A DNA stretch of 45,637 bases from Bradyrhizobium rifense (GCF_008123425.1 NZ_VSSS01000044.1:1-45637), one strand, 5' to 3'; positions 8,910 through 17,426 are shown, numbered from the stretch's first letter. Numbers and translations are program-made. Notes: generated by a model from the letters alone, not told the origin.

Positions 8910-10469
8910 TTAGCGTATGATGTCGAAGCTGTAGTCTGTCTTGCCAACCGAGCTGGTTTTCCTGTCGATCTCATCAAAGATCTTGTCGAGAATCTTGACC
9001 AGCACATTCATGCTACCCTGATAGCCCCACACTGGATAACGATGGTGATGATGGCGATCGAAGATGGGAAATCCGATGCGGATTAGCGGTGTTCCAGTGT
9101 CACGCTCGAGATATTTGCCGTAGGTGTTACCGATCAGGAAATCGACCGGTTCTGTGAACAGGAGCGAACGCATGTGCCAGAGATCCTTGCCCGGGAAGGC
9201 GCGGCAGTTTTTACCGAACGGCGAGCTCGCGAACAGCGCCTGCATTTTCTGCTGCCAGGCCTTACCCCCGTTCGTCGAGAGCACGTGGGTGGGCTCAGCG
9301 CCGAGCTCCAACAAGAATGCGGCCAGGCCATAGCAGAGGTCGGGATCGCCGTAGACCGCGAACTTCTTGCCGTGAACATGCGCGCTAGAGTCAGCCATTG
9401 CGTCTACCAGACGCCCGCGCTCCCGCTCCAGCGCATTTGGAATTGCCTTGTTGGTGATACGCGACAGCGTCATCAGGAAATCGTCCGTGGCGCCGACGCC
9501 CAGGGGGTGATTGAAGGCGACGACCTCTTGGTCGTGCCCCTTGACGAAGGCCAACGTCTTCTCCGTACAATATTGCTGCATGGAGATGGTTGCCTTCGCG
9601 TGGACTGCGTTCGCGGCATCCTTCAGCGTGGTGCCGCCATCATACATGCGGAACTCGCCGTCGGTGGGGGTATCGAACACGTCGCTGTTATCCGCGAGGA
9701 TGGTGTAGCCGATCCCCATCAGCTCGAATATGCGCTTTATCTCACGCATGTTGCCGACAGTGTAGCCGTCGAAGCCGCCGATGAAGTTGATCGTGTTGTT
9801 CGCCTTGCGCTGGAGTTTTGGCGCCGTGCCGGCTTTGCCGTCCCAGAAATGCTCGAGGATGCCCTTGAGCGTGTTGTCGTAGCCGGTAACGTGGCTGCCG
9901 ACGAATGCGGGAGTGTGAGCGAATGGTACATCGTAGTCCGCGGGGACTGAACCTTTTTCCTTGGATGTTTTGATGAAGGCGTTGAGGTCGTCGCCGATGA
10001 CTTCCGCCATGCAGGTCGTCGCGACCGCGATCATCTTCGGCTTGTACATGTTGTAGCTGTTGGCAAGCCCGTCGGTAAGATTGTTGAGCCCCCCGAACAC
10101 GGCCGCGTCTTCCGTCATGGACGAGGAGACGCACGAGGTCGGCTCCTTGAAGTGGCGTGACAGATGGCTGCGATAATATGCAACGCAGCCCTGTGAGCCG
10201 TGGACGAACGGCAGTGTGCGCTCGAACCCGAGCGCGGCGAACACCGCACCTAGCGGCTGGCAAGCCTTCGCCGGATTAACCGTTAGCGCCTCGCGGGCAA
10301 AGTTCTTCTCGCGGTATTCGGGCGTCTTGGACCATTCTCTGATACGGTCGACTTCGGCGGGATCATGCGGATTCTCAAATAGCGCCTTCTTATTGGCCAG
10401 CATCTGCTGGTATTCGTCTCCCCGGAAAAGCTCAGAGTGGTCGAGTATGTGTTCGGCGTTCTGTGTCAT
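8910..10469 (-). CDS. nifK: Nitrogenase MoFe protein beta chain NifK
   Basis: 519 codons from the second of two adjacent ATGs, chosen because AAAGAG lies 5-10 bases upstream of it. P-cluster ligands are visible: Cys in NPAKACQPLG, in HGSQGCVAYY, and in EPTSCVSSSMTED. The C-terminal SVGKTDYSFDIIR is the typical ending of rhizobial NifK. With NifD it forms the alpha2-beta2 dinitrogenase; the P-cluster at the interface relays electrons from NifH to FeMo-co. It lies 81 bp after nifD and is co-transcribed. NifH is not in the window, as expected in bradyrhizobia where nifH is separate. Confidence 0.97.
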   Translation of the reverse strand: MTQNAEHILDHSELFRGDEYQQMLANKKALFENPHDPAEVDRIREWSKTPEYREKNFAREALTVNPAKACQPLGAVFAALGFERTLPFVHGSQGCVAYYRSHLSRHFKEPTSCVSSSMTEDAAVFGGLNNLTDGLANSYNMYKPKMIAVATTCMAEVIGDDLNAFIKTSKEKGSVPADYDVPFAHTPAFVGSHVTGYDNTLKGILEHFWDGKAGTAPKLQRKANNTINFIGGFDGYTVGNMREIKRIFELMGIGYTILADNSDVFDTPTDGEFRMYDGGTTLKDAANAVHAKATISMQQYCTEKTLAFVKGHDQEVVAFNHPLGVGATDDFLMTLSRITNKAIPNALERERGRLVDAMADSSAHVHGKKFAVYGDPDLCYGLAAFLLELGAEPTHVLSTNGGKAWQQKMQALFASSPFGKNCRAFPGKDLWHMRSLLFTEPVDFLIGNTYGKYLERDTGTPLIRIGFPIFDRHHHHRYPVWGYQGSMNVLVKILDKIFDEIDRKTSSVGKTDYSFDIIR

Positions 10470-10550
10470 CATGGCACTCTTTAGGTTCTTGTGTTCGTTC
10501 TCCTGCCCTTCCCCTCCTCTGCGGAAGAAAGGGGCCGGGCGTCGGCGTTC

Positions 10551-12053
10551 CTATTCCGCCGCCATGAGGCTCGGCCGCGGAGCGTCCTTCCAAGGTGCCG
10601 TGGTCTTCCCCCAGATCGGGGAGTTGATCGCCATATCCATGTCGCGGGCGAAGATCGCGAAGCCGTCGTAGCCATGGTAAGGACCCGAGTAGTCCCAGGA
10701 ATGCATTTGACGGAACGGCACGCCCATTTTCTGGAAGACGTATTTTTCCTTGATACCGGAACCTACGAGGTCTGGCCGGATCTTTTCGACGAAGCGCTCG
10801 AATTCGTAGCCGGTGACATCGTCGTAGATCAGTGTGCCATCTTTGACGTAGTGCTGAGCGGTGCGCTGGTAGTCATCGTTATGCCCGAACTCATAGCCTG
10901 TGCCGACAACGTCCATGCCGAGGTCCTCGTAGGCGCCAATGACATGGCGAGGACGTAAGCCGCCGACGAACAGCATCACGGTCTTGCCTTCGAGCCGCGG
11001 CAGGTATTTCGCGGTCACCGCGTCGACAAGCGGCTGATATTTCGCGATGACGCGCTCGGCGCCTTCTTTGATCTTATCATCGAAGAAGCTTGCAATTTTG
11101 CGCAGCGACTCCGCGATTTTGGAAGGCCCGAAGAAGTTGTACTCGCACCAGGGAATTCCGAATTTTTCCTCCATGTGCCGTGAGATGTAGTTCATCGAGC
11201 GATAGCAATGCAATATATTGAGCTTCGCCTTCGGCGTCGCCTCCAATTCAGCGAGAGATCCATCCCCGGACCACTGGGCGATGACGCGCAGGCCCATTTC
11301 TTCGAGCAGGATCCGTGACGACCAGGCATCGCCGCCGATGTTGTAGTCGCCGATAATCGCAACATCATATGGCGTCGGCTCAAATTTTGAACTGGCCTCT
11401 GGGGCGCTCTTGTCGAAGATCCAATCTCGAACTGCGTCGTTCGCGATGTGATGTCCGAGCGATTGTGACACGCCACGAAAGCCCTCGCACCGCACAGGCA
11501 CGATGGTTTTGCCGCCATATTCCTTTGACTTTTCTCTGGAAACCGCCTCGATATCGTCGCCGATCAAGCCGATCGGACATTCGGACTGAATGGTAATGCC
11601 CCTGTTGAGAGGAAATAGCTCCTGGAGCTCATCGATGAGTTTCGTGACCTTTTTATCGCCACCGAACACGATATCCTTTTCCTGGAAATCGGAGGTGAAC
11701 TGCAGTGTCACGAAGGTGTCGATGCCGGTCGTGCCGACGTAGTAGTTGCGCCGCGAGCCCCATGAGTACTGACCACAGCCGACCGGACCGTGGCTAATGT
11801 GGATCATGTCCTTGATCGGCCCCCAGACCACGCCCTTGGAGCCTGCGTAGGCGCAGCCACGGATGGTCATCACGCCCGGAATGGACTTGATATTCGACTT
11901 GACGCCACAATCCGACCTCCCCGCCTCGTGAACACTGAGATGCTTGGCGCGCCGTTTGGCGGTCTTCTCTGGGTAAACCTTCAACACCTCATCGATTAGC
12001 TGCTTGTTGCGCGCCTTGATCTCAGCGACACTCTGGGTAGTTGCTCGGCTCAT
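10551..12053 (-). CDS. nifD: Nitrogenase MoFe protein alpha chain NifD
   Basis: 500 codons from the ATG at 12053, with AAAGGAAATTTGT directly upstream as ribosome binding site; 500 is the known Bradyrhizobium length. P-cluster Cys ligands are in IRGCAYAGSKG, HGPVGCGQYSWG and SECPIGLIGDD. The FeMo-co Cys is in LHCYRSMNYISRHMEE and the FeMo-co His in QMHSWDYSGPYHGYDG. This is the catalytic subunit of molybdenum nitrogenase. It is the first gene of nifDKENX and is driven by the sigma-54 promoter at 12406-12421, giving a leader of about 340 nt. Confidence 0.97.
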   Translation of the reverse strand: MSRATTQSVAEIKARNKQLIDEVLKVYPEKTAKRRAKHLSVHEAGRSDCGVKSNIKSIPGVMTIRGCAYAGSKGVVWGPIKDMIHISHGPVGCGQYSWGSRRNYYVGTTGIDTFVTLQFTSDFQEKDIVFGGDKKVTKLIDELQELFPLNRGITIQSECPIGLIGDDIEAVSREKSKEYGGKTIVPVRCEGFRGVSQSLGHHIANDAVRDWIFDKSAPEASSKFEPTPYDVAIIGDYNIGGDAWSSRILLEEMGLRVIAQWSGDGSLAELEATPKAKLNILHCYRSMNYISRHMEEKFGIPWCEYNFFGPSKIAESLRKIASFFDDKIKEGAERVIAKYQPLVDAVTAKYLPRLEGKTVMLFVGGLRPRHVIGAYEDLGMDVVGTGYEFGHNDDYQRTAQHYVKDGTLIYDDVTGYEFERFVEKIRPDLVGSGIKEKYVFQKMGVPFRQMHSWDYSGPYHGYDGFAIFARDMDMAINSPIWGKTTAPWKDAPRPSLMAAE

Positions 12054-12081
12054 ACAAATTTCCTTTGATTGTCGCCTCAGA

Positions 12082-12315
12082 TCATGAAGCGACGCGCTTC
12101 TGGTAGACGGACGGATTCCCGATCCGGCATTCAGGTGTAAGGCGTGCAATCTCCGTGACCGGTCCTACTGATCGCAACTTCGCGGCCTTCTGGATCATGC
12201 GGCAGCGGTCGAGCGCTTGCGAACGCGGTGTGTGTGACGCTGTTGACTTGTCGACGGGATCGCTGACCAAGACGCGTCTCGGTGAAGTCATGCCTACTCT
12301 CCAGCGGGTGGTCAT
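12082..12315 (-). CDS. Possible leader ORF before nifD
   Basis: A 77-codon frame (begins MTTRWRVGMTSPRRVLV) lies wholly within the transcribed leader of nifD, between the sigma-54 promoter and the nifD ribosome binding site. AGTAAAGAAG stands 6-15 bases before the ATG at 12315. The product is basic and matches no family I recognise. It ends 28 bases before the nifD start, so translation could influence nifD expression. It may equally be non-coding leader. Confidence 0.3.
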   Translation of the reverse strand: MTTRWRVGMTSPRRVLVSDPVDKSTASHTPRSQALDRCRMIQKAAKLRSVGPVTEIARLTPECRIGNPSVYQKRVAS

Positions 12316-12354
12316 ATCGGCTTCTTTACTCACTGCCTGCCATCAGGGGCGTGT

Positions 12355-12378
12355 CCCTCTGCATGTTGTTGCAGAGGG
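12355..12378 (-). other. Hairpin at the 5' end of the nifD leader RNA
   Basis: CCCTCTGCA (12355-12363) and TGCAGAGGG (12370-12378) form a perfect 9-bp stem with a 6-base loop. It lies roughly 15-40 bases after the transcription start predicted from the -12 element. No U-run follows, so it is more likely an RNA-stabilising or regulatory structure than a terminator. Confidence 0.6.
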
Positions 12379-12405
12379 CTAACAGCCGCCTCTTGCGCAG
12401 GGGTT

Positions 12406-12421
12406 TGCAATGAGTGTGCCA
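12406..12421 (-). promoter_or_regulatory. Sigma-54 (-24/-12) promoter of nifDKENX
   Basis: On the minus strand the sequence reads TGGCAC-ACTCA-TTGCA, a perfect match to the RpoN consensus TGGCAC-N5-TTGC(A/T). It lies 353 bases upstream of the nifD start and has a NifA-type activator site about 110 bases further upstream. NifA with RpoN would therefore switch on the operon at low oxygen. Confidence 0.93.
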
Positions 12422-12530
12422 GCGCTGGTCGAAGACAAAAACCCACGTCTGTAGAACTAGATAGTTGGCAGGATGCGGATTGTTAGAAACCTGACCTGTT
12501 GGCCACCGACAGGCGTACCGGCTAACGGCC

Positions 12531-12546
12531 TGTCTGAAACAAGACA
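12531..12546 (-). promoter_or_regulatory. NifA upstream activator sequence
   Basis: TGT-N10-ACA, the consensus NifA binding site, occupies 12531-12546, about 110 bases upstream of the -24 element. A second, imperfect copy (TGT-N10-ACC) lies at 12481-12496. The two are 50 bases apart start to start and could help cooperative binding. Confidence 0.85.
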
Positions 12547-12630
12547 ATCAGTTGCGCTCTCCGGGAAATCTACGCCGCCAAAGATCGGTTATTCGCCGCA
12601 TTGAAGGTCGAGTTAGGGACGCAGAAAGAT

Positions 12631-12756
12631 ATGGCCAAGGAGACATCGCTCAACTTGAACATCACCGAGCACCGGCATTTCGGGATCCGACTCATCGCTG
12701 CCATCGTCGCGCTTTCCGCTGTGATGAGCATGTCCGTCGGTGACTGGTTGGAATGA
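12631..12756 (+). CDS. Small single-span membrane protein, unknown
   Basis: 41 codons, ATG preceded by GCAGAAAGAT. The sequence has a charged N-terminus (MAKETSLNLNITEHRHFGIR) then a hydrophobic helix (LIAAIVALSAVMSM) and a short tail, so one transmembrane segment or an uncleaved signal anchor is likely. It points away from nifD and its stop overlaps the next ATG (ATGA), suggesting translational coupling to the following gene. No family recognised. Confidence 0.45.
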   Translation: MAKETSLNLNITEHRHFGIRLIAAIVALSAVMSMSVGDWLE

Positions 12757-12998
12757 TCCTGCTGGCCGCGGCTTGCACGATGGCCCTGAGCTTTGAGCTC
12801 GGCATGAACGCGAGGTTCTTCGATCAACTCGATATCATTCTGGAGGAAAAGAAATTTCCAAAGCCGATCGTAGTGGTGCCCGTGAAAAGTGGGTTGAGCG
12901 TGATAGATGGCAACAATCGAATAGCCGCCCACGCGTACGCATTGTCTCCATTGCTTCCAGCAGACCATCTTGAGAAAGCTCTGAAAACGCACTACTGA
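12753..12998 (+). CDS. Small protein with ParB-like motif, possibly truncated
   Basis: 81 codons, start overlapping the stop of the preceding 41-codon gene (ATGA). The central part, KPIVVVPVKSGLSVIDGNNR followed by IAAHA, resembles the ParB/sulfiredoxin-like fold, where GxHR/GNxR residues form the nucleotide-binding core. It is shorter than most such domains, so it may be a fragment. It overlaps the opposite-strand frame 12835-13461 by 164 bases, so at most one is probably a full gene there. Confidence 0.4.
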   Translation: MILLAAACTMALSFELGMNARFFDQLDIILEEKKFPKPIVVVPVKSGLSVIDGNNRIAAHAYALSPLLPADHLEKALKTHY

Positions 12999-13461
12999 CG
13001 TTGGCGACACCGGACACTGGCGTCAGTCTCACAAAGCCAAATCCCTTGTGAGCCGCTGTGTCCCGGTTCATGGCATGGCTTAGGATCAGGCCGTCGATTG
13101 TGTCATGCTGAAGCGCTCGCTTGTAGGCCGGGCGATAAGGCCTGTACGCCACGTGAACCCATACCTGCTGGCGGGCATGGAAAATGCCCGCGTTGGGATG
13201 ATCGCTGATGGGAAGAAGCGGGTCGATCGCCGGAGACGCGGGCACAGTAACCAGGAAGGTCTTTCGGTGGCCCCGGCCTGATACGACCCTCTCGATGTCG
13301 CCCACGTAGTTGCGGATGGCGTCCTCATCGACGCGGCGTCCGAGACGCCCATGCTGCGTCGCAACGCGCCGCGAAGCTCTCTTAGCGCCGCGCATCAATT
13401 CCATCCCGTACAAACCACCTATCTCCACCTTTCGCGGTGCGTTGCGTCCTTCGTCGACCAA
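12835..13461 (-). CDS. Hypothetical protein, unknown family
   Basis: 208 codons. The sequence has a protein-like composition with a basic N-terminal helix (YGMELMRGAKRASRRVATQH), a strand-rich middle (KTFLVTVPASPAIDPLLP, QQVWVHVAYRPYRPAYKRAL) and a helical end. I recognise no family or catalytic motif. The last 55 codons overlap the ParB-like frame on the plus strand. It lies upstream of nifD on the same strand but before the sigma-54 promoter, so it is a separate unit. Confidence 0.45.
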   Translation of the reverse strand: MVDEGRNAPRKVEIGGLYGMELMRGAKRASRRVATQHGRLGRRVDEDAIRNYVGDIERVVSGRGHRKTFLVTVPASPAIDPLLPISDHPNAGIFHARQQVWVHVAYRPYRPAYKRALQHDTIDGLILSHAMNRDTAAHKGFGFVRLTPVSGVANVSSAFSELSQDGLLEAMETMRTRGRLFDCCHLSRSTHFSRAPLRSALEISFPPE

Positions 13462-13612
13462 GCAAGCGCCGGTCTCGGCTGGTCAACGTCAAGCGCGCGT
13501 TGCGCGCTCCTACTCTTCGTTGCGGTCACAAGCGATGTCGCCGCCTCCACCGTCGCTGACGGGCCTTTCCACGAAGGCCGTAATCACGCGATTGGAAACG
13601 ATGGAGAGTAAA

Positions 13613-13792
13613 ATGGTGGTTTCGACGATAATGGAATTGATGCGCCTGACGCGGATCGAGCTTTGTGACCTTGCCGTGAAGATCACGAACCGGCTTCCGG
13701 ACTATCCGGAAACCTCGCAGGCCTACGTGACCGCCCGCGAAACGCTTTCCAATATCCGGCGCATCCGGGCGAGACGTGACCCCAACTGGTAG
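13613..13792 (+). CDS. Small helical protein of Bradyrhizobium type
   Basis: 59 codons; ATG at 13613 with ATGGAGAG 6-10 bases upstream. MELMRLTRIELCDLAVKITN and ...ETLSNIRRIRARRDPNW resemble small uncharacterised proteins common in Bradyrhizobium genomes (two helices with LTRxELCDL near the start and NIRR near the end). Function unknown. Confidence 0.55.
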   Translation: MVVSTIMELMRLTRIELCDLAVKITNRLPDYPETSQAYVTARETLSNIRRIRARRDPNW

Positions 13793-14130
13793 GCGCTTCC
13801 GCACGTCAAGCCTAGATGGCCTTGGCCGTGCCGGGCCATGAACCCGTGAGAAGTCCGAAAACTGTGGTGAAATATACGAGGAATGGGCTTCTCCCTTGCA
13901 AACGTGCTGGCAACTCCTGACGCTAATGATTCGCCCTAAGTGATTCGCTGTTTCTTGCGGATGTTTTGCGAGACCGAGGTCGGGCGCCGACTTGGCAACG
14001 GACAGACCGGTCACCATTTAAGGGCGTGAGGCCGGGTCGTGAAAACCCGGGGATGCCGCGGCCAATTGCCCCGACAGCAGAGTTCACTTTTGGCGCAGTT
14101 AGCGCGATCATGATTCAGAAAGGCGTCGCT
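13793..14130. other. Upstream region of the cyclase locus
   Basis: About 340 bases without a convincing gene. The cyclase frame can be extended upstream to 13966 but that part has no ribosome binding site and reads as low-information sequence. The promoter of the cyclase-E2E1-JAB operon should lie here; I could not identify clear -35/-10 elements. Confidence 0.4.
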
Positions 14131-15687
14131 ATGGGTACCCGTACTTGGAACAAGGACCGCGCAACGAAACGCGTCGACGCCAAGATCGACGCGCTGCCGC
14201 TCAAGGATATCGAAATCAAGGAATATGTCCGCGACACGAAGCTGGCGGGGATAGCCAACACAATGGCGTACCGCGTCGATGGTGTGCACATCTACGCTGA
14301 CATCCTCAATCTTAGGGACATGCTGAATGTTACAGATGTGGAAGGAGAAACCTGCCACAAGCAAACACTTCGGTTCCTGAATATGCACTATCGCGCCGTG
14401 CACCGGATTATCGGGCGCGTGGATTCCATCCTCGTTGATTTTCACAACCAGCGCCTGCACTCCGTCTTTGCAAAGCCCTACGATGACGAAGCTAAGCGCG
14501 TTCATCGCGCAGTTGCGACCGGGCAGCTCATTACCGACGTGCTGGCGCGGACAGGTGAAGATGCTAATCATCCGGCGGCCAAGGTCCGCATCGGTATAGA
14601 TAGCGGAAAGGCCCTGGCCGTAAACAATGGGCGGCGGGGTCATCGTGAGCCGCTTTTTCTGGGCGAGCCTGCAAACTATGCGGCCAAGCGCGCGGGCGGC
14701 GGGTCCGCGACCGGCATCTATCTGACCAACAAAGCGCGGAAGGTGATTGGGCTCGCGGAAGTTACAAACGTTGATGCTACACCGCTTACAGCTACTGAGA
14801 TCGAAACGAGCCAGAACGCGGCTAACCTTGGCGTGACGGTCGATCAGATCGTCAACGAGTGGGCCGACGATTTGAAGAACAATCCAATTGGCAATTTCGA
14901 GTTTACCGGTCACACGCCTCCATTCGCGACGCTCGATGTCGAAGGGCTTTCGGTCAAGAACTCGCGCCGACAGGATGCCGCGACCGTTTACGGCGATCTG
15001 GACGGATTCACGGCCTACGTTGGCAACAACATCGGGACGAACGATGGAGCGAAGCACGTTGTTCGTACCCTCCATGTTCTGCGCGCTGAGCTGGACGCCG
15101 TTCTTCATGAGGACTTTCAAGGTCGGAAGGTCCGCTTCATCGGCGACTGCATTCACGGGCTCCTGGTTGAAGGAACCGCCCAGTCGACAGACGTTCATGA
15201 GACGATCAGCAATATGGCGCTGTGCGCCGGGGCGATGCGCAGCAGTTTTGACCTCGCGCTCAAGCGGCTCAAGGACAAGGGAACGGATGCATCAAGCCTC
15301 GGGCTCGCAATCGGGTTTGAGTATGGCCCGATGACCGTGACACGGCTGGGTATGAAGGGCGAGCTTATCCGCTGTTCCGTCAGCCGGGGCGTTCTGGCCG
15401 CCGAGCACGAACAGCACCGTTGCACGGGCAAGCAAACGGCAATCGGCAAGGTCGCCTATAACAAGTGCACCCACGGTGTTCATGCGATCTTCGGCGATTC
15501 GCGTATCCGGTCGAATCTCGATTACGATACCGCTGTCAGTGAAATGGCTGCCAAGGACGACAAGACCGCGCGTGCCGCAAAGGCAATGGCAGTGTCAACA
15601 CTGTTGAAACCCGCGAGCGCCGCCGCCGCGCCGCTGACGTTTCCTGATCGTGCCACCGGCCCAGCCAAGCCGGGTGGGTTTGCGTGA
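14131..15687 (+). CDS. Tandem-domain class III nucleotidyl cyclase (Pycsar-type)
   Basis: 518 codons; start at 14131 chosen because AGAAAGG lies 8 bases upstream (an ATG at 14110 has none). Two cyclase-homology domains are visible. Domain 1, about 45-215: YADILN with Asp57, but the second metal position is HN (about 105-106), then RIGIDSGKA and LGEPANYAAKR with Asn182. Domain 2, about 283-455: YGDLDGFT with Asp289 and KVRFIGDCIHG with Asp339, the two metal ligands, but the NxxxR segment is replaced by CSVSRGVLAA. So domain 2 supplies metal and domain 1 the transition-state Asn, as in C1-C2 adenylyl cyclases. The Ala-rich tail ends PAKPGGFA. First gene of an operon with E2-E1 and JAB; a cNMP-binding TIR effector faces it, so its product (cCMP or cUMP in known Pycsar) is probably an immune second messenger. 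Confidence 0.82.
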   Translation: MGTRTWNKDRATKRVDAKIDALPLKDIEIKEYVRDTKLAGIANTMAYRVDGVHIYADILNLRDMLNVTDVEGETCHKQTLRFLNMHYRAVHRIIGRVDSILVDFHNQRLHSVFAKPYDDEAKRVHRAVATGQLITDVLARTGEDANHPAAKVRIGIDSGKALAVNNGRRGHREPLFLGEPANYAAKRAGGGSATGIYLTNKARKVIGLAEVTNVDATPLTATEIETSQNAANLGVTVDQIVNEWADDLKNNPIGNFEFTGHTPPFATLDVEGLSVKNSRRQDAATVYGDLDGFTAYVGNNIGTNDGAKHVVRTLHVLRAELDAVLHEDFQGRKVRFIGDCIHGLLVEGTAQSTDVHETISNMALCAGAMRSSFDLALKRLKDKGTDASSLGLAIGFEYGPMTVTRLGMKGELIRCSVSRGVLAAEHEQHRCTGKQTAIGKVAYNKCTHGVHAIFGDSRIRSNLDYDTAVSEMAAKDDKTARAAKAMAVSTLLKPASAAAAPLTFPDRATGPAKPGGFA

Positions 15688-17426
15688 CGTGGTATTTCTC
15701 GAACCTCGCCCGGTTTCGGGCAGAGCGTGAAGGGCTCGACGTTTTTTCCCAAAACGTCGATTGGTTTGTGCCTTCCGGCTGGCGCATCGGTGAGGGCGCG
15801 CACCTGGTGCTGGACGCTGAAATTGTTGCTGGTGGCCGGGTTTATCCGGTCTACCTACAGTACCCGGAAATGTTTCCGCATAGCCCGCCTTCCGTATTCC
15901 CTCGCGGCGAAACTGGACGCTGGTCTCGGCATCAATTTGGACCGGGGGGTGAGCTGTGCCTTGAATTTGGCCCCGATAACTGGATACCGGAATTAACCGG
16001 CATCCAGTTGATCGAGAGCGCGCATAGGCTGCTTCAAGGTGAAAACCCAGGCGTCGGCGAAAAAGGTGTCGTGCAATCCCGCCACACTGACACATTGGGC
16101 CAAAAACTGCGCTCGGAATATAGCCGTCTCTTGATGACGCGAAGCCTTGAGGCGTTTCTTCCAGCGCTTCCTGTCCGAGCTCCGGCAACGTGCAATTTCG
16201 TTTCGGCACATCATCAGGATTCGGTGATCCATGTAATCGACAAGATCACCTTGGGGGACGGAATCAACTGGGTAGACCCGAGCGTACCGTCCCAATTTGC
16301 GTCGGAGTACTTGGACCGGCCCGCGCCAATTTGCCGATTGGCGATGGGTGAAGTGCTTCCCCCAATCAGCACCTATCAGGATTTCCGTGCAGCCTGCGCA
16401 GCGTTCGGGGTCACGATCGATAATCGGTATGCCGTGATCGTGCAGGGCGCAGATGTCCACGTGTATTTCCTTTGGGAGCCTGACAACACGGCCGTAGAAG
16501 TTGCGGTCATACCGGCCTCGCCGGATGTTCCGAGGCTCGACCCAGCGCATGAACTCTTGAAATCCAAGAGCGTGGCGTTGATCGGTTGCGGATCGCTCGG
16601 GAGCAAGGTCGGCACAATGCTCGCACGATCGGGTACGGGCCGATTTGTGCTGGTCGATGACGACATTCTGCTGCCGGATAACCTAGTCCGTCATGACCTC
16701 GACTGGCGCGACATTGGTACGCACAAGGCGGCGGCCCTTGAGAGGCGATTGCAACTCGTGAATCCCTTGGTCGAAACGACCCGTTGGCGATCGCGCCTAG
16801 CCGGACAAGAGTCAAACGAGTCTGCGGAAGGGGTTTTGAAGACTATCGGAGAATGCGATCTGATATTTGATGCGACCGCCAATCCCGACATTTTGAATCT
16901 CGTATCGGCGGTCTGCTCAGTCACGGCCAAACCCGTTTTGTGGGCCGAGGTTTTCGGCGGGGGCATCGGTGGATTGATTGCGCGTTGCCGACCCAACCTT
17001 GAGCCTCCGCCGCAGTACATGCGCCGCGCGATTGAGAATTGGTTTGCGGAGCGTGGGCCGCCTCCTGTGAAGGCGACCCGATCTTATGAGACGGGACGGG
17101 ACGGCGTGCCCCTTATCGCAGACGATGCAGATGTTTCGGCCATTGCGGCGCACGCCGCTCGATTTGCGATTGATACATTGATCGGTCGTATTCCTTCACT
17201 CTTTCCGAATTCGGTCTACGCTATCGGGCTGGGTGCTGGGTCGGTCTTTACCCAACCCTTCGAGACGTATCCAATCGAAGTTGGACCACCTCTCGTGATA
17301 GCACCCAAGCAAGAGTTGTCGTCGGAAGAAATGGCAGCGGAAATAGCGAACGTACTGAGACTTTTCAAAGCAAAATCAGATGAAACTGCTGCTGCCAAAC
17401 AAGATAGTCAAACGCCTGAGACATGA
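15684..17426 (+). CDS. E2-E1 fusion protein, Cap2-like ubiquitin-transfer enzyme
   Basis: 580 codons, close to Cap2 of type II CBASS. GTG start at 15684 overlaps the cyclase stop (GTGA), so the two are translationally coupled. Residues 1-125 are an E2-like domain: YLQYPEMFPHSPPSVFP is the E2 core with its PxxPP element, and GGELCLEF carries the presumed catalytic Cys92, followed by W100-x-P. After a linker, residues 285-560 are a ThiF/E1 domain: VALIGCGSLGSKVG is the ATP-binding GxGxxG (301-306), VLVDDDILLPDNLVRHDL the Asp and the N/R segment that contacts ATP. Cys435 (IARCRPN) is a candidate E1 thiol. In CBASS, Cap2 joins the C-terminus of the cyclase to targets and primes it. Here its coupled partner is a class III cyclase rather than a CD-NTase. 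Confidence 0.88.
   Translation: MTWYFSNLARFRAEREGLDVFSQNVDWFVPSGWRIGEGAHLVLDAEIVAGGRVYPVYLQYPEMFPHSPPSVFPRGETGRWSRHQFGPGGELCLEFGPDNWIPELTGIQLIESAHRLLQGENPGVGEKGVVQSRHTDTLGQKLRSEYSRLLMTRSLEAFLPALPVRAPATCNFVSAHHQDSVIHVIDKITLGDGINWVDPSVPSQFASEYLDRPAPICRLAMGEVLPPISTYQDFRAACAAFGVTIDNRYAVIVQGADVHVYFLWEPDNTAVEVAVIPASPDVPRLDPAHELLKSKSVALIGCGSLGSKVGTMLARSGTGRFVLVDDDILLPDNLVRHDLDWRDIGTHKAAALERRLQLVNPLVETTRWRSRLAGQESNESAEGVLKTIGECDLIFDATANPDILNLVSAVCSVTAKPVLWAEVFGGGIGGLIARCRPNLEPPPQYMRRAIENWFAERGPPPVKATRSYETGRDGVPLIADDADVSAIAAHAARFAIDTLIGRIPSLFPNSVYAIGLGAGSVFTQPFETYPIEVGPPLVIAPKQELSSEEMAAEIANVLRLFKAKSDETAAAKQDSQTPET

Noticed and set aside
14011..15198. A 395-codon open frame on the minus strand opposite the cyclase
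   Set aside because: It is the antisense of clear cyclase domains, shows no domain, and its composition is that of a shadow of GC-rich coding DNA.
14131..15687. Reading the cyclase as a CD-NTase, which would make the locus a plain type II CBASS
   Set aside because: No GS...DxD nucleotidyltransferase motif is present; both halves show class III cyclase motifs (DxxGFT, FIGD, RIGIDSG).
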